DNA of 62,000 nucleotides from Mesostigma viride (lineage: Eukaryota > Streptophyta > Mesostigmatophyceae > Mesostigmatales > Mesostigmataceae): the NCBI GenBank assembly GCA_009746045.1, contig RPFO01000744.1:493635-555634 (forward strand), written 5' to 3'. How positions within the stretch are numbered: the stretch's first letter is position 1; the number at the start of each line of letters is the position of its first letter. Positions 42,401 through 50,095 of this stretch are shown one piece after another. A program made the position numbers and the translations under genes. Below the pieces are notes generated by a model that was not told the origin of the DNA, did not search any database, and saw only the letters and a program-made list of their open reading frames with translations.

Positions 42401-42775
42401 TCCACACAGCTTGTTGTATAACCACTGAGTCACCTACACGATGTCGGGGTGGGGAACTGCCAGCAAAACCTGGACTCAACAACTGGTGGTTACAACTCAT
42501 GGAAAAGTGTCGTCGCCGCCTAGAGATACTTACGTTTGCCACATTGCCTTCTCGTTGGGGTCCTTTATCGCGTTAACACCAGCATTCATCTGCGCGTATA
42601 GGGCTGAGAGCTGGGCGTACGCCATGGCCGAGGAATTATGGGACATTTGAGGAGATATTGTGGCCACGAGGGTCTGAGCTTGTGCGAGCATGGTGCCCAA
42701 GTTAGCAGTTCCATCAGGAGCCGGAGCCGCTTTCTTCGTAGTCCCACCCCCAAACATCTTAAATAAAGAATCCAT
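26281..42775 (-). CDS. Large coiled-coil protein with UVR-like motifs (15 exons)
   Basis: Exons, 5' to 3' on the minus strand: 42775-42534, 41236-40475, 40166-40004, 39588-38701, 38087-37932, 37047-36916, 35727-35527, 34542-34396, 33399-33338, 32596-32401, 30918-30790, 30012-29913, 29270-29152, 28319-28128, 27495-26281. All borders are GT-AG and phases agree throughout, giving 1567 residues and stop TAA at 26283-26281. The protein has a short N-terminal domain, two disordered inserts, about 480 residues of Ala/Glu/Lys/Arg heptad-rich coiled coil and an acidic C-terminal tail. Two motifs look like UVR domains. I cannot name an orthologue. A structural or scaffold role is likely from composition only. 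It lies upstream of MED14 on the same strand with LINE debris between. Confidence 0.85.
27496..29151 (-). repeat. Introns 13 and 14 of the coiled-coil gene with exon-end copies
   Basis: Intron 13 (28320-29151) carries copies of the exon 13 tail: plus strand 'acagctccaccacctccgcc' at about 29049-29068, plus a more decayed one at 28942-28975. Both parallel the true 'acagctccactacctccgcc' at 29160-29179. Intron 14 (27496-28127) carries 'gactgtgcctcctc' at 28019-28032, as in the true exon 14 end at 28134-28147. It also holds paired repeats of 'agataagggacgcgc/ataagggatgcgc' (27600-27700) and 'gctactcccaacatc' (27803-27840). Confidence 0.7.
28128..38087 (-). CDS. Coiled-coil protein, exons 5-14 (rod domain)
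   Basis: Ten short exons (62-201 bp) encode residues ~686-1163, almost entirely Ala/Glu/Arg/Lys/Leu with heptad spacing, for example 'RRLRELEEAQAAACEREEFE', 'KEERAKLAGIRDALEREAEE' and 'ALRKQIAQLREEAQ'. Exon 13 contains 'ARNFKEAARLSAELKALAAE' (~1066-1085). The exon 14/15 join gives 'AEDYEEAQSLQTEVESSLEE' (~1153-1172). Both fit the UVR pattern of a helical hairpin with 'F/Y-x-E-A-x-x-L'. Most exon borders are phase 0 and fall between heptads. Some shifts to phase 1 or 2 (exons 9/10 and 12/13) are restored by the next exon. Confidence 0.85.
29271..30789 (-). repeat. Introns 11 and 12 of the coiled-coil gene; four exon 11-end copies
   Basis: In intron 11 (30013-30789) the exon 11 border, plus strand 'ccacctgcgcctcctccctg' (30787-30806), is echoed at about 30483, 30585, 30645 and 30707. 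Each copy has '(c)ccac.tg.gcc..' and at least three keep AG/GTGG at the equivalent border. Spacing is about 60-100 bp. Intron 12 (29271-29912) shows no such copies; I see nothing else in it. Confidence 0.8.
31370..32097. repeat. 720-bp (CTGGTG)n hexanucleotide tract
   Basis: An almost uninterrupted hexamer repeat on the plus strand, with a few variant blocks (ggtgttggtgtt near 31640-31680 and 31900-31930; ggtcctcgtgct near 31565-31600 and 31840-31870). The block order 'variant-pure-variant-pure' appears twice, suggesting a larger duplication of about 280 bp inside it. It lies in intron 10 of the coiled-coil gene (30919-32400), about 450 bp upstream of exon 11. Poly-Ala/Gly, Val/Leu and Pro/Ala reading frames through it are not genes. 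Confidence 0.95.
32325..32400 (-). repeat. Exon 10-end copy in intron 10 of the coiled-coil gene
   Basis: The true border at 32401 has the context 'gggccacccacatacc/ttggcagcc'. The same 'gggccacccacatacc' followed by 'tgggcgttcgctgc' stands at about 32323-32352, so the exon end plus donor (CAG/GTATGTGG) was duplicated about 65 bp into the intron. Confidence 0.75.
33120..33337 (-). repeat. ~50-bp tandem repeat at the 5' end of intron 9
   Basis: Four to five copies of 'ctaataaggcgcc..ccaaaggccga.ggttaaggaaat' run from 33130 up to the exon 9 donor at 33337. The true donor region (gcgcccatacctgag) is the last unit. The repeated unit here is the intron start rather than the exon end. Upstream (32730-33110) nothing was recognised except a doubled 'gtgaagattcccct'. 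Confidence 0.8.
33400..34395 (-). repeat. Intron 8 of the coiled-coil gene: border copies at both ends
   Basis: The exon 8 end, plus strand 'ccgcgtccacggaggcgatc' (34394-34413), is echoed as 'ccgcgtccacgctggcaatc' at 34240-34259 and 'ctctccacggaagcatcc' near 34306. The exon 9 acceptor side ('ttggcaatatcctgc') is echoed at 33464-33478 ('ttggcgatatcctgc') and 33568-33584. The segment 33407-33462 is shared with MED14 intron 1. Confidence 0.7.
34543..35526 (-). repeat. Intron 7 of the coiled-coil gene: poly-C and exon-end copies
   Basis: A C run of about 25 bases lies at 35078-35102. The exon 7 border 'acccacctcggcctcatcct' (35521-35540) is echoed at 35381-35402 (cacccacctctgccttgtct, donor GT kept), at 35484-35495 (shorter) and at about 35120-35140 (ctctgcctcgtccttgtc). 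The part near exon 8 (34620-34870) contains repeated 'agg.ttgcgaatgagg/aaggttcgttacc' phrases of unknown origin. Confidence 0.7.
36114..36629. mobile_element. ~0.5-kb terminal-inverted-repeat element in intron 6
   Basis: The left end 'ggcatgttcacactggcaac' (36114-36133) and the inverse of the right end (gttgcgagtgtgaacatgct at 36609-36628) match with one or two differences, and the match continues to 'taatt', about 28 bp in all. There is no coding capacity, which fits a MITE-like non-autonomous DNA transposon. The target duplication is unclear (TTA/TAA-like flanks), so the superfamily is not assigned. It lies inside intron 6 (35728-36915) of the coiled-coil gene. Confidence 0.75.
37048..37931. 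repeat. Intron 5 of the coiled-coil gene: microsatellites and exon 5 copy
   Basis: There are three repeat types: 'gtgacaagcaagacaagc' (about four copies, 37066-37122); a ~19-bp 'ctctcgccatcacccac' repeat (about six copies, 37463-37595); and, at 37812-37842, 'ttcaaactcctcccgctcgc', which repeats the exon 5 end at 37934-37953 with the GT donor lost. Confidence 0.75.
38253..38504. repeat. 18-bp minisatellite, 14 copies, in intron 4
   Basis: Fourteen head-to-tail copies of gcaaactgggttactgta. The first two read gaatta instead of gggtta and one reads tggttta. It lies inside intron 4 of the coiled-coil gene. There are no spacers and no cas-like context, so it is not a CRISPR array. Confidence 0.97.
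38701..42775 (-). CDS. Coiled-coil protein, exons 1-4 (N-terminal part)
   Basis: Exon 1 encodes residues 1-80 from 'MDSLFKMFGGGTTKKAAPAP'. The ATG at 42775 has A-rich context (aaaATGG) and was preferred over weaker upstream options. The splice to exon 2 makes Thr from AC plus C and joins 'NEKAMWQ' to 'QLADLNDELSRLSDVQ', one continuous helix, which supports the model. Exons 2 and 4 carry Ser/Pro/Gly/Ala inserts. Exon 3 ends in a Lys-rich patch (KAKVKKKKTTR). Exon 4 closes with 'YWSLEGVTDASSLSKKVAAL', where the coiled coil begins. Confidence 0.8.
41237..42533. other. Intron 1 of the coiled-coil gene
   Basis: This 1.3-kb AT-rich intron contains a hairpin at 41641-41667 (agtcggc...gccgact, about 8-10 bp stem) and small repeats of 'ttcccaaaagatt' at 42263-42310. 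No gene was found. Confidence 0.6.
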
Positions 42776-43392
42776 TTTTAAAACCGTCACGAGCTTCGGC
42801 AACTTCTTAGCAAGGCATATCACAAGGTGTGCACTCCAGAGCACCCTTGCACTCAACGGTGTCCAATGGAGATCAATTTCCTAACATGGTGATCCGATTT
42901 TTGAAACCTCATACACAGTTCATCTCTTGATAGTTCGTTCGCAGAACTACCATGCTTCCAAATAGCAACCCTCAATCTCCGCCTGGCAATGCCCCAACCC
43001 GGACACACATGAAGAACCTTGGCACGTAAACAGATTTCTGGCTTGCTGCATCTTCAGTCATCTTGCAGACTCGCTTGGGGGGATTAGCCCATCGACACTC
43101 CAAAGCGCATTTCCCAATGATACCGTGGCAATATACCAGGCAACAAATTGTAACGCGAATTTTCGCACGCACGCAGAGCCATGCCAGAAGACGTGACCTG
43201 CGGGCGCCATAAGTAAATAAAACCCAAGTTGCCAGCCCAAGCAGGGAGCACTGTGCCTAGTATGCCTATTACAGAAAGAGTTTCTACCATTCATTTCACA
43301 TTCAGAGTCACGGTAGCCCGGAACTTGCACGGAACTTGCAGTACAGTAGCGCGGAACTTGGACGACTCGCATTTACATATTCCGTCCTCCAG
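42776..43392. other. Intergenic region upstream of the coiled-coil gene
   Basis: No gene recognised. The start of this stretch presumably carries the promoter of the coiled-coil gene, reading leftward. Short repeats 'cggaacttg' occur at 43318-43350. Confidence 0.4.
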
Positions 43393-43642
43393 GGCCCTCG
43401 GCCATTTCCCAATCTCTGCTGCCTACTGTACAGTATGTATGTGCGGCGTGGGAAACAACAACCTTCGGCCCCTCGCCAGGGCTGTATGTACAGTGTACAG
43501 AAGTTTGGCGGATCGTCATTCGTCTTGCGTGGGGCGCACTGCAGCAGGCAGTACATACAGTACAGTACTTGTTGTTGTTGTTGTTGTTGTTGTGTCCCAC
43601 GCCGCACATGGGCAGCAGAGAATCTATAGTGGCCGAGGGCCG
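43393..43642. mobile_element. Fold-back element with ~65-bp inverted arms
   Basis: The left arm (about 43393-43463) contains gggccctcggcca, tctctgctgcc, tgtgcggcgtggga and aacaacaac. The right arm (about 43571-43641) carries the same phrases inverted, ending in a (GTT)9 tract. Inside, 'tgtatgtacagtgtac' (43483-) and 'gtacatacagtacagtac' (43550-) form a second inner pair, so the whole can fold into one long hairpin. This fits a MITE or fold-back transposon, or a small-RNA hairpin locus. No ORF. Confidence 0.7.
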
Positions 43643-43737
43643 GAGATGTACTGTATAGTAGTGGGAAACTGGGAATACTTTTACTGGTTTTTCCAGGTAA
43701 ATAGGTGTACGTTTATTCCAAATATAGCCAGTAGTTA

Positions 43738-44685
43738 ATCCCTGCTAAGCCTAGGGTATCAAGATGTCAGTGGCTAAAACGGAGCCTTACTAGACCGGCA
43801 CGGAAGCCACTGGACTTCTAAGGGCCGGTTGTCATTGGGCATGTGGGTAAAGATCCTGTTTTTGCCCATGAGGTCATGAAAGATCTCAAGTGGGCTGGGC
43901 TTATCCTGGCCGTCCGCGCCAGGGTCCCAGATTTTGTTTTGTTCATTTGCAACCATCCAGTAGCGTCGCATGCCGGAGTTCCATAGGTAAATGAAGCGTG
44001 AGAGAACCCCAGGATTCGCTGATACTCATTTCCCCTCTCACCTCTTTGGTCCATAATTGGCTAATAAAATATACCCATTTCCCCGAAAAAAAAAAAAGCG
44101 TGAGAGAACCCCAGCTTTGTCGAAAACTGTGCGCCTATTGAACACCACATCGTTTCGCACCGTCCAGATTGTATATAACATGCATGTGCGGAGCCATATC
44201 CACGCTTGTTGTGAAAAGGTGAGCTCAAGGCCAGGGGTGCCAGTGATGCCAAAGATAATTGAGCGGGTAGACACCGGTATGATAGGCTCAGATGTCCAGG
44301 CTAGTGCCCATAAACCAATCAACCAGGTCCAAACTCCCTGGAGGTTACACCATAAAAATCGGTGTTCCACAGTTTCAGTGGGGTTGGTACATAAACAAGT
44401 AGCAGGGTGGTGAAATCGCCGGTGAAGGATCTCCCCTACCCCGATGGACCGGTGCATCAAGCCGAGGTGTTGTACGTCAGTCGCGCGGCGATCAATCAGC
44501 GGGTGGTCAACGGCGAGGGTGATGTTGCGGACCCAGGTGTGGCCAGGCCACTCAGTAGCGCCCCAGCGTGTCCGTCCGGGGTGGGATTGATGGTTTTTAT
44601 GCCGGAGCATTGTGTAGCCCCACTCTGCCGTGTACTCGTAAAGGCCTCATTTTACAATTCTGCTGTCACCCTGATTTAGCACCCA
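43738..44685 (-). pseudogene. LINE fragment with RT zinc-binding tail
   Basis: The minus-strand frame 44610-44038 encodes 'HHPATCLCTNPTETVEHRFL' followed by 'WCNLQGVW' and a Trp-rich region ('YTIWTVRNDVVFN'). This is the pattern of the zinc-binding domain found after reverse transcriptase in plant and algal LINEs (C-x-C...EH..W-C). A second frame continues to about 43774 after an A-run/indel near 44090. It appears to be the 3' part of a LINE family different from the YADD element at 23.5 kb. Confidence 0.7.
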
Positions 44686-45107
44686 GCCAAATTCCACTGG
44701 ATCCAATGACAACATGTCCAGGCGAGTTGATCCCACATGTAGCCAAATAATAGCAGTGGTTTTTACTGGTCGTTCCGTGGGATCCGGAAGTACCCAGTTC
44801 AAACCCGCGCAGGGGCTACTGTACAGTAAGCGGAACACAGACAACTGGGAATACTTTATTTTAACACCCCCGGGCCCCGAGCAACAGTACCACCCCCAGG
44901 CTGGCAAGCTCAACGATGGCGCCTTGGTGGCCGTTACATGTAGCTACTGTACGACCACGAAGCTGGCCCTGCTTCAAGTGACCGGTCTCGGGGAGGAGAG
45001 ATTCAACCGCCCACGTGGCAGCAGGTGGCAATGGCGAGGGGCGGGCAAACACACACGCGCACACGCACTACAATTCATGCCCGGGGAAGGTTTCGGTGGC
45101 AGCAGAC
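44686..45107. other. Upstream region of the 45.1-kb gene
   Basis: No ORF above background. The phrase 'aactgggaatactttatttt' (44850-) recurs as 'aactgggaatacttttac' at 43667-43684 beside the fold-back element, so part of this stretch is repeat-derived. A CA-rich microsatellite-like run (cacacacgcgcacacgcac) precedes the ATG. Confidence 0.45.
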
Positions 45108-45698
45108 ATGGCGTTATCCGTGGAGATCTTCCTCGTGCCGGGACTTGCTGCTGGTATCATACCCAGGATCTCGTTGCCATGCCGCAAGCGACCACAGCGT
45201 CTATCTATGGCGGTAGCCCGTGCTACCATTGGCTTGCCAGTAGTGATCCTTCCCGTTAGGTATCCTGGAATGGGTCATTCGCCTGAACGCACGTCGTCCT
45301 CGTGGAAGGCTCAAGGAAGAACGTCCCAGTTATGTCAATCGCAAGGTTATAGCGAGAATGGTTCGGTGGATCTGTGCTTTCCTTCTTTATCGCCAGAGGA
45401 GATAGAGGCGGAATCTGAAGAACTACGGAAGAGGTTGCATAAATGGCTAGACGACGAGTTCTGCCCCGAGCCTCCCAACGTCGAGATATCCAAGAGATGC
45501 GCGAACGTGTTTCGTTCCGAGATGTTGCGGGGAGAGACTGAAGTCGGCGCGGTGCTCATGGCTATGGTGTACGACCTGGAGAAGTTTGACTTTCGGCAGT
45601 CATTCCATGGTGCCTTCTCGGCCTCCAATGCCGCCATCGCCATCTTGATGGACAGGCTGCTTCCTGACATGGACGGTGGAGTGAGCTGCTCGATTTGA
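45108..45698 (+). CDS. Conserved plant/algal protein of unknown function, probably plastid-targeted
   Basis: Single exon, 196 residues. The first ~90 residues are basic, Ser/Arg/Pro-rich and poor in acidic residues, as in a chloroplast transit peptide (inference). The C-terminal ~100 residues look like a folded helical domain: 'SPEEIEAESEELRKRLHKWL', then 'EISKRCANVFRSEMLRGETE', 'VGAVLMAMVYDLEKFDFR' and 'SFHGAFSASNAAIAILMDRL'. This resembles small plastid proteins conserved in green plants that I cannot name. The start at 45108 is the first in-frame ATG; Met-34 is an alternative. Codon use is less GC-extreme than MED14. A TGTAA motif at 46034-46038 could serve as its poly(A) signal. Confidence 0.6.
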   Translation: MALSVEIFLVPGLAAGIIPRISLPCRKRPQRLSMAVARATIGLPVVILPVRYPGMGHSPERTSSSWKAQGRTSQLCQSQGYSENGSVDLCFPSLSPEEIEAESEELRKRLHKWLDDEFCPEPPNVEISKRCANVFRSEMLRGETEVGAVLMAMVYDLEKFDFRQSFHGAFSASNAAIAILMDRLLPDMDGGVSCSI

Positions 45699-46569
45699 GG
45701 CTTCCCGTCAGTGAATGTCGATTCGGCATCAATTTTTCCTCGTTGACGCGGTCCGCTCGGCTGAACTTTCCCGGCGGCTGTCTGCTCTCTGCCGAAAGAT
45801 CTCTCCGGCTGTCACGAGCCACCAATACGCCGCGTGGCAACTGGACATGGCAGGCTCTTCGGTGCAGACTTGGCATAGTCCTGAGAGTCGTAGTAGCATA
45901 GCGCATGGTTCCGTCTTTGTGTGGGACTTGGGCCAAACCCTGCTGTGCTGGCAGACTCCACGCATCTAGGCAGGCATGGCAGCTATCACGTGGAGAAAGT
46001 GCCGAGGGAGTGGCACTCATCGACGACTACTTGTGTAAATTGGGGTAATGCTTTGTCCACTACCCTTTGACTCATGTCCAACGCCACGCGACGGTCCACC
46101 AGCGGAAACAATGTGTCTCCTCGTTGACTCACACACGCTACAGTGCGGTTGGCGCATCATGTATTGCCAGGGTTAGGAACTCGGACGAAGTGGATTTACA
46201 AACAATACTTCCTTGTTAGTTAGTTGTGATGACCTTGGTAGGGCATCAGGGTCATGAACACTGAAGAAAGCCGCTATATTTGGATGTCTTGTATTGGCTG
46301 GCTGAAGTTCACGGTGAAATTTGGGTAATTGCCAACGAGCTTAAACCTCCGGGCTCTTTCTGCTTACGTCGACCCTTTCAACCCCTGCATGTTACACAAG
46401 AAAGGGGCAGAGGCTCCCACCTTCTCTTGCCCTCAGGCGATCAAATGTGCCGCAATGATAGCTACTCACAAGGATTGGGCACGGGCACCTACTGTTGGTG
46501 CAATAGAGGAACTTATGTTCGTTGGCACGAATGAATAAAACCCAACATAGGACTCACAACAATTATGTT
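45699..46569. other. 3' flank of the 45.1-kb gene; unassigned
   Basis: It holds the likely 3' UTR (TGTAA at 46034-46038). A short open stretch at 46329-46538 (LRALSAYVDPFNPCMLHKKG...) has protein-like composition but no recognised family and no start or splice context I would trust. Confidence 0.4.
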
Positions 46570-46995
46570 TCCCACCTTCTTAGGCACAGGCGCCTCGCCT
46601 AGCCGGGTACGTGGCCCGCACAGATCAGGTGGACACATCAGACAGACTAGCCGGCACTAAGCCCACACAGCCCGGGCATTCATTTTGTCCTCATGCAGGC
46701 ATTCCCCTGGCGATGCGCGGCAAGGTCGCCACTGCACTTTCCGTCATAGGCTGGGCAGCTGGGCATGGACATGTGTTACACAGGACGGGACGGGCTTACG
46801 CCCGGCCAGCCTCCTGGCTTGCATGTAATCTGGGGGCAGATGACATGTAAAAATAGGTGGGAGGTAGTTACGAAGGATGCCAGCCCCAAGTCGGTACGTC
46901 GGGGCACGGCGTGTGACCAAATTTGGCCAACTTCAGTACGTGATTCGATCGGGCAGTGACGCCCGCAACCCTGTAACTAGAAACTAGATAGCCAC
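46570..46995 (+). mobile_element. Decayed LINE 3' fragment, plus orientation
   Basis: It parallels 22850-23290: ggcacaggcgcct, gatcaggtggacacatca, cacagcccgg, cataggctgg, ggacatgtgtt, gggggcagatgac and tgacgcccgcaaccctg occur in the same order. It was once the C-terminal RRL-GHLAR-type end of a LINE ORF plus 3' UTR. Many frame breaks. Confidence 0.65.
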
Positions 46996-47324
46996 CACCG
47001 TATGTTACGCCACGGATGATTACCACCGGCCTCCTCGCCCACGACCTATCAAAGAACCTCGCCTAATTCTACCTAAGCTAGTGAGGCCGCCAGATATTGG
47101 TCGAGGAACTACCTTTTGCGAAAGTCGGACGCGACGAGTCAGATCTCAATGCATTCACGTATGTATGACTTAAGCATGCCGACCAACTGGCAGAATTTAC
47201 TATCTGACCTCATTTATCAAGGAGACAACCAGCGCAGGCCAGAAATCGGGAGAATCCGGACCATGGTAGCTCGAGCCTGCCGTTATCTTGTCCGCGTGTT
47301 CGAGGCGTTCAGGATTAATTAATA
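46996..47324. other. Unassigned intergenic stretch
   Basis: No gene, repeat or homology to other parts of the window recognised, except 'aaggagacaaccagcgcagg' (47219-), whose 'caaggagacaacc' also appears as an insertion inside the Copia fragment at 48375. Confidence 0.4.
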
Positions 47325-47460
47325 GACACGTGACTGTGTCACGTGAGCATAAGTCCTCGGTGGGAGGGGAATTAACATGGGATGGAATGGATGGTGTAAG
47401 CTATCTAGGTCCTAGTTACAGGGTTGTGGGCACTCACATGTGCACGGCCCGAATTGCTAT
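47325..47460 (-). mobile_element. Inverted LINE 3' tail
   Basis: In reverse complement this reads like 640-790: gtaactaggacctagatagc, ccatccattccatccc, gaggacttatgctcacgtga, then an ATTAATTAAT tail at 47315-47323. It abuts the plus-strand LINE piece that starts near 47463. Confidence 0.6.
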
Positions 47461-47462
47461 GA

Positions 47463-48131
47463 ATGCCATACGCGGTCACACGCGGAGCCCCCTCAGCCTT
47501 GGGGGTGGTCTCCTTCATCACTACTTGCCATCTGTCCTTGCGTACCATCTGCTCTACCATCGGCGCTCATGTCCGCAATGAGGACCTGTACCAGGGCATG
47601 CCCTATATCACCAGCACAATTAAGCAACGCCGCCTGCAGCTAGTAGGGCACCTAGCTCGCACCAACCAGGTAGACACCTCACGTGGCCCCCCCGCAGGAC
47701 TGCGACCAGCCCAGCCTGGCCGGCACCTCCTGACGTGGGCTGGGCCCAGTGATGTTAGACGCCGCAAGGCCCGCACCTTCAAAGAACAGCTAGTAGAGGA
47801 CATGGGGGGCCTAGGCCTCTCCGTGATTTGGAAGAAGATGATGGACAAGGCCAAGTGGGCCCAGGTCATAGAGGACAACGAGCCCCCCCCAGTGGGGAAG
47901 CGCCCGCGTGTGCAATCCCGCGGGAGGCACGCTAGATAGCTCCCCCTAGGGCAGCGTGCGGCTGCCTAGATAGATGATGTAGATAGAATGTTGTTAGATA
48001 GATGTAGTATGTAGCCAATGTAGATAGATTAGACCGGTAGGAATGTGTGCACCCATCCATCCATTCATCGGGGTTAATGCTCCGTGACTCCCCAACGGGA
48101 GCACGAGTCTAATTAATTAATTAATTAATCG
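47463..48131 (+). pseudogene. LINE 3' end, copy 1 (C-terminal RT tail plus UTR)
   Basis: The open frame 47463-47939 ends with 'IKQRRLQLVGHLARTNQVDT' and a basic C terminus (KRPRVQSRGRHAR, stop). It matches the tail of the YADD-bearing LINE at 23483 in layout, including 'PAQPGRHLLTW'. The 3' UTR runs to an (ATTA)n tail at about 48110-48130. From 47566 onward it is nearly identical to 50598-51150. 5' truncated, no catalytic domain. Confidence 0.8.
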
Positions 48132-48275
48132 GCGTTCAGGATGATGAATATGAATGGTGATGGAAGTGTGTAGCCTTGTGCATTGAAATTATGGCTGGCT
48201 TACGTGTAGAGCGACTAGATGACCTATGACGGTGCATGGGCCGGAAATGTTCAGCTTGCTTGATCAGGGTGTGTG
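48132..48275. other. Unassigned spacer between LINE tail and Copia fragment
   Basis: Its start (gatgaatatgaatggtgatg) resembles 240-280. Otherwise nothing recognised. Confidence 0.4.
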
Positions 48276-49680
48276 TTTCGAGCCTAGGGGTTGAAGGGTT
48301 GCAGTCAGCTCCAATTAAAAAATTGTAGGCTGTCTGCACAGGAGGTATTCATGAAGCTAGGGGCCACCTATCAAGGAGACAACCTATGATGATATTGATC
48401 CCTGCTTGTTTGTCATCCCACACCCTGATGGTATGATGATGTTTGCATGATGATGTTTGCATGTCTGACATGGGGATGATCAGTTAATCTCAGGTCCTAG
48501 AGCTGCAGTGGATGCTTTCATAGCTCAGGTGTCTGCTAGCTTTGAGATTGGCAAGCAGGTAGAGCTGGGCAAGGAGCCAGTCAAGTTCTGTGGCATGATG
48601 CTTGAGTTGCTGCAGCAGCAGGGTAGCTGGGTTTGTTCCATGCAGGCCTCTGCTGCTTACATTAAATCTTGTCTGGATGTCCTGCCTGTTAACATCACCC
48701 CTGACTTGTGCCCTACCATTAGAGGCAAGCTAGGCTGGCTACAGGTGTGCTACATGTGCACCCCATCTGGCTTTTGTGAGCAGGGCCGGTAGATGATGAG
48801 GTACTACAGGAGGTAGGAGCACGGGTGCCCAATCAAGCAGTTGCTGCATGATGGTCCACCTTTGTTGCTTCACTCACTGGATCTGTTGACTCCCATTCAC
48901 ATTACGTGCATGATGGATAGTTCAATGGAGTTCAGGGTAGTTACCAAGGTTCAAGCCAGAGAGGCTGGATTGTTTTTCCTGCATAACAAAGGTGGGAAGA
49001 AGTCACTAGCCTCCTGGTTCAGTAGATTGCACAAGAGGAAGGCTGTTAGTAGCTATGTAGCTGAATGTGCACAGGGCTGTGGTATCTTCTGTTTTGCATG
49101 CAAGGTATCTCAATCACTTGCGAGTCTAGCTTCAACACCAAGCTGGCAGCTCTGCAGGAGTGAAAGCACATTTGCTGACTGACTCTCAATCTATCATCTC
49201 TTTCCTTGCCAATCCTTTGGCTGTTCACTCGGACCTGGATTGCATGATTGTGCTAAAACAGGAATGCAAGTAACTGGACTCTAAAGCCAACGTCAGGGAC
49301 AAAGACAACGCTGCCGACGCCCTGACCAAGGTGCCACAGGCAGCAGAACCACAGACCACAGTATAAGGTCTTGTATGGGTTGATGAACCCTGGTTACAGT
49401 CTGACGCACTTGACTGGCACGTTGTATGTACATGTTAGCCCATGACCGGCCCCTGCCTAATACTGCAGCTGAAAAGCTGCGCAGTGGCAGCTGGGTAGTT
49501 TTAGATGACAGTGAGAACCACTCGTCAAGAAAGTTGGGACATGATGAATGTGTTATTTATTGAATAAAAAATTTGAGACACCTGTTTGGATGACCGTGAC
49601 ATGCTGGGGCCTTGGGCACCCATCTCACTCAGTTAAGAAACCATGCTTGAGACATGCGGCCTTTTTAAGGGGAGGTGTGC
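48276..49680 (+). pseudogene. Decayed Copia-like RT/RNase H fragment
   Basis: It aligns with 58003-59311 of the intact LTR element: ggttgaagggttgcagtcag, the palm region with 'gatgatcagttaatctcagg', the '...KFCGMMLELLQQQGSW' block and the RNase H part. It differs by many small insertions (4-16 bp, often repeating adjacent bases) and scattered substitutions, so frames break repeatedly. Similarity stops at 'ggcctttttaa' (49671). It is followed by 'ggggagg/tgtgccac', which looks like a polypurine tract and the start of a different LTR. It is therefore a related, older element and not a copy of the 52-kb one. Confidence 0.8.
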
Positions 49681-50095
49681 CACAAAACCACCCTAAAACT
49701 GACACATGCTAATATAAGCCTATATTCATTTCCACTATGGTCGATCAACAATGCCTTGGGGGCATGAAATAACATCAAGGGAAATAACATGTTTGGTGAG
49801 TTGTCCATGTGTGCCTATGATGAGCCACCCTCCAGATGATACCTAGCTTTATTTAATTATGCCGTGCCCATGCAGGGGGTCACTCCCTGCTGAGAAGCCA
49901 TGCCCTAGCTTTTGTATAGCTGTGCTGATCTTCCCCACCTATGACAGGCTCCCCTTAGCTGGGTGTTGCCTGAAACTCTGGGTGGTGAAGGTGCCCTAGT
50001 GCACCTAGAGCAAGTGTTGTTTACATTCCCACCCTTGCAGGAAGTAGCTTAGAATGTATGATAGGCCATATGCCCCTTCTCTGGGCTATGTGCTA
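49681..50095 (+). mobile_element. Possible 3' LTR of the older Copia-like element
   Basis: It starts TGTGCCACAAAACC directly after a purine-rich 'aaggggagg' that follows the RNase H remnant, as expected for a 3' LTR beginning TG. The right end is uncertain (about 50090). No second copy exists in the window, so the LTR call is inference. A 21-bp phrase atgtttggtgagttgtccat recurs at 50133-50152. Confidence 0.35.

Noticed and set aside
46329-46538. Plus-strand 69-codon ORF with plausible composition
   Set aside because: No recognised family and no supporting context; recorded only in the flank description.
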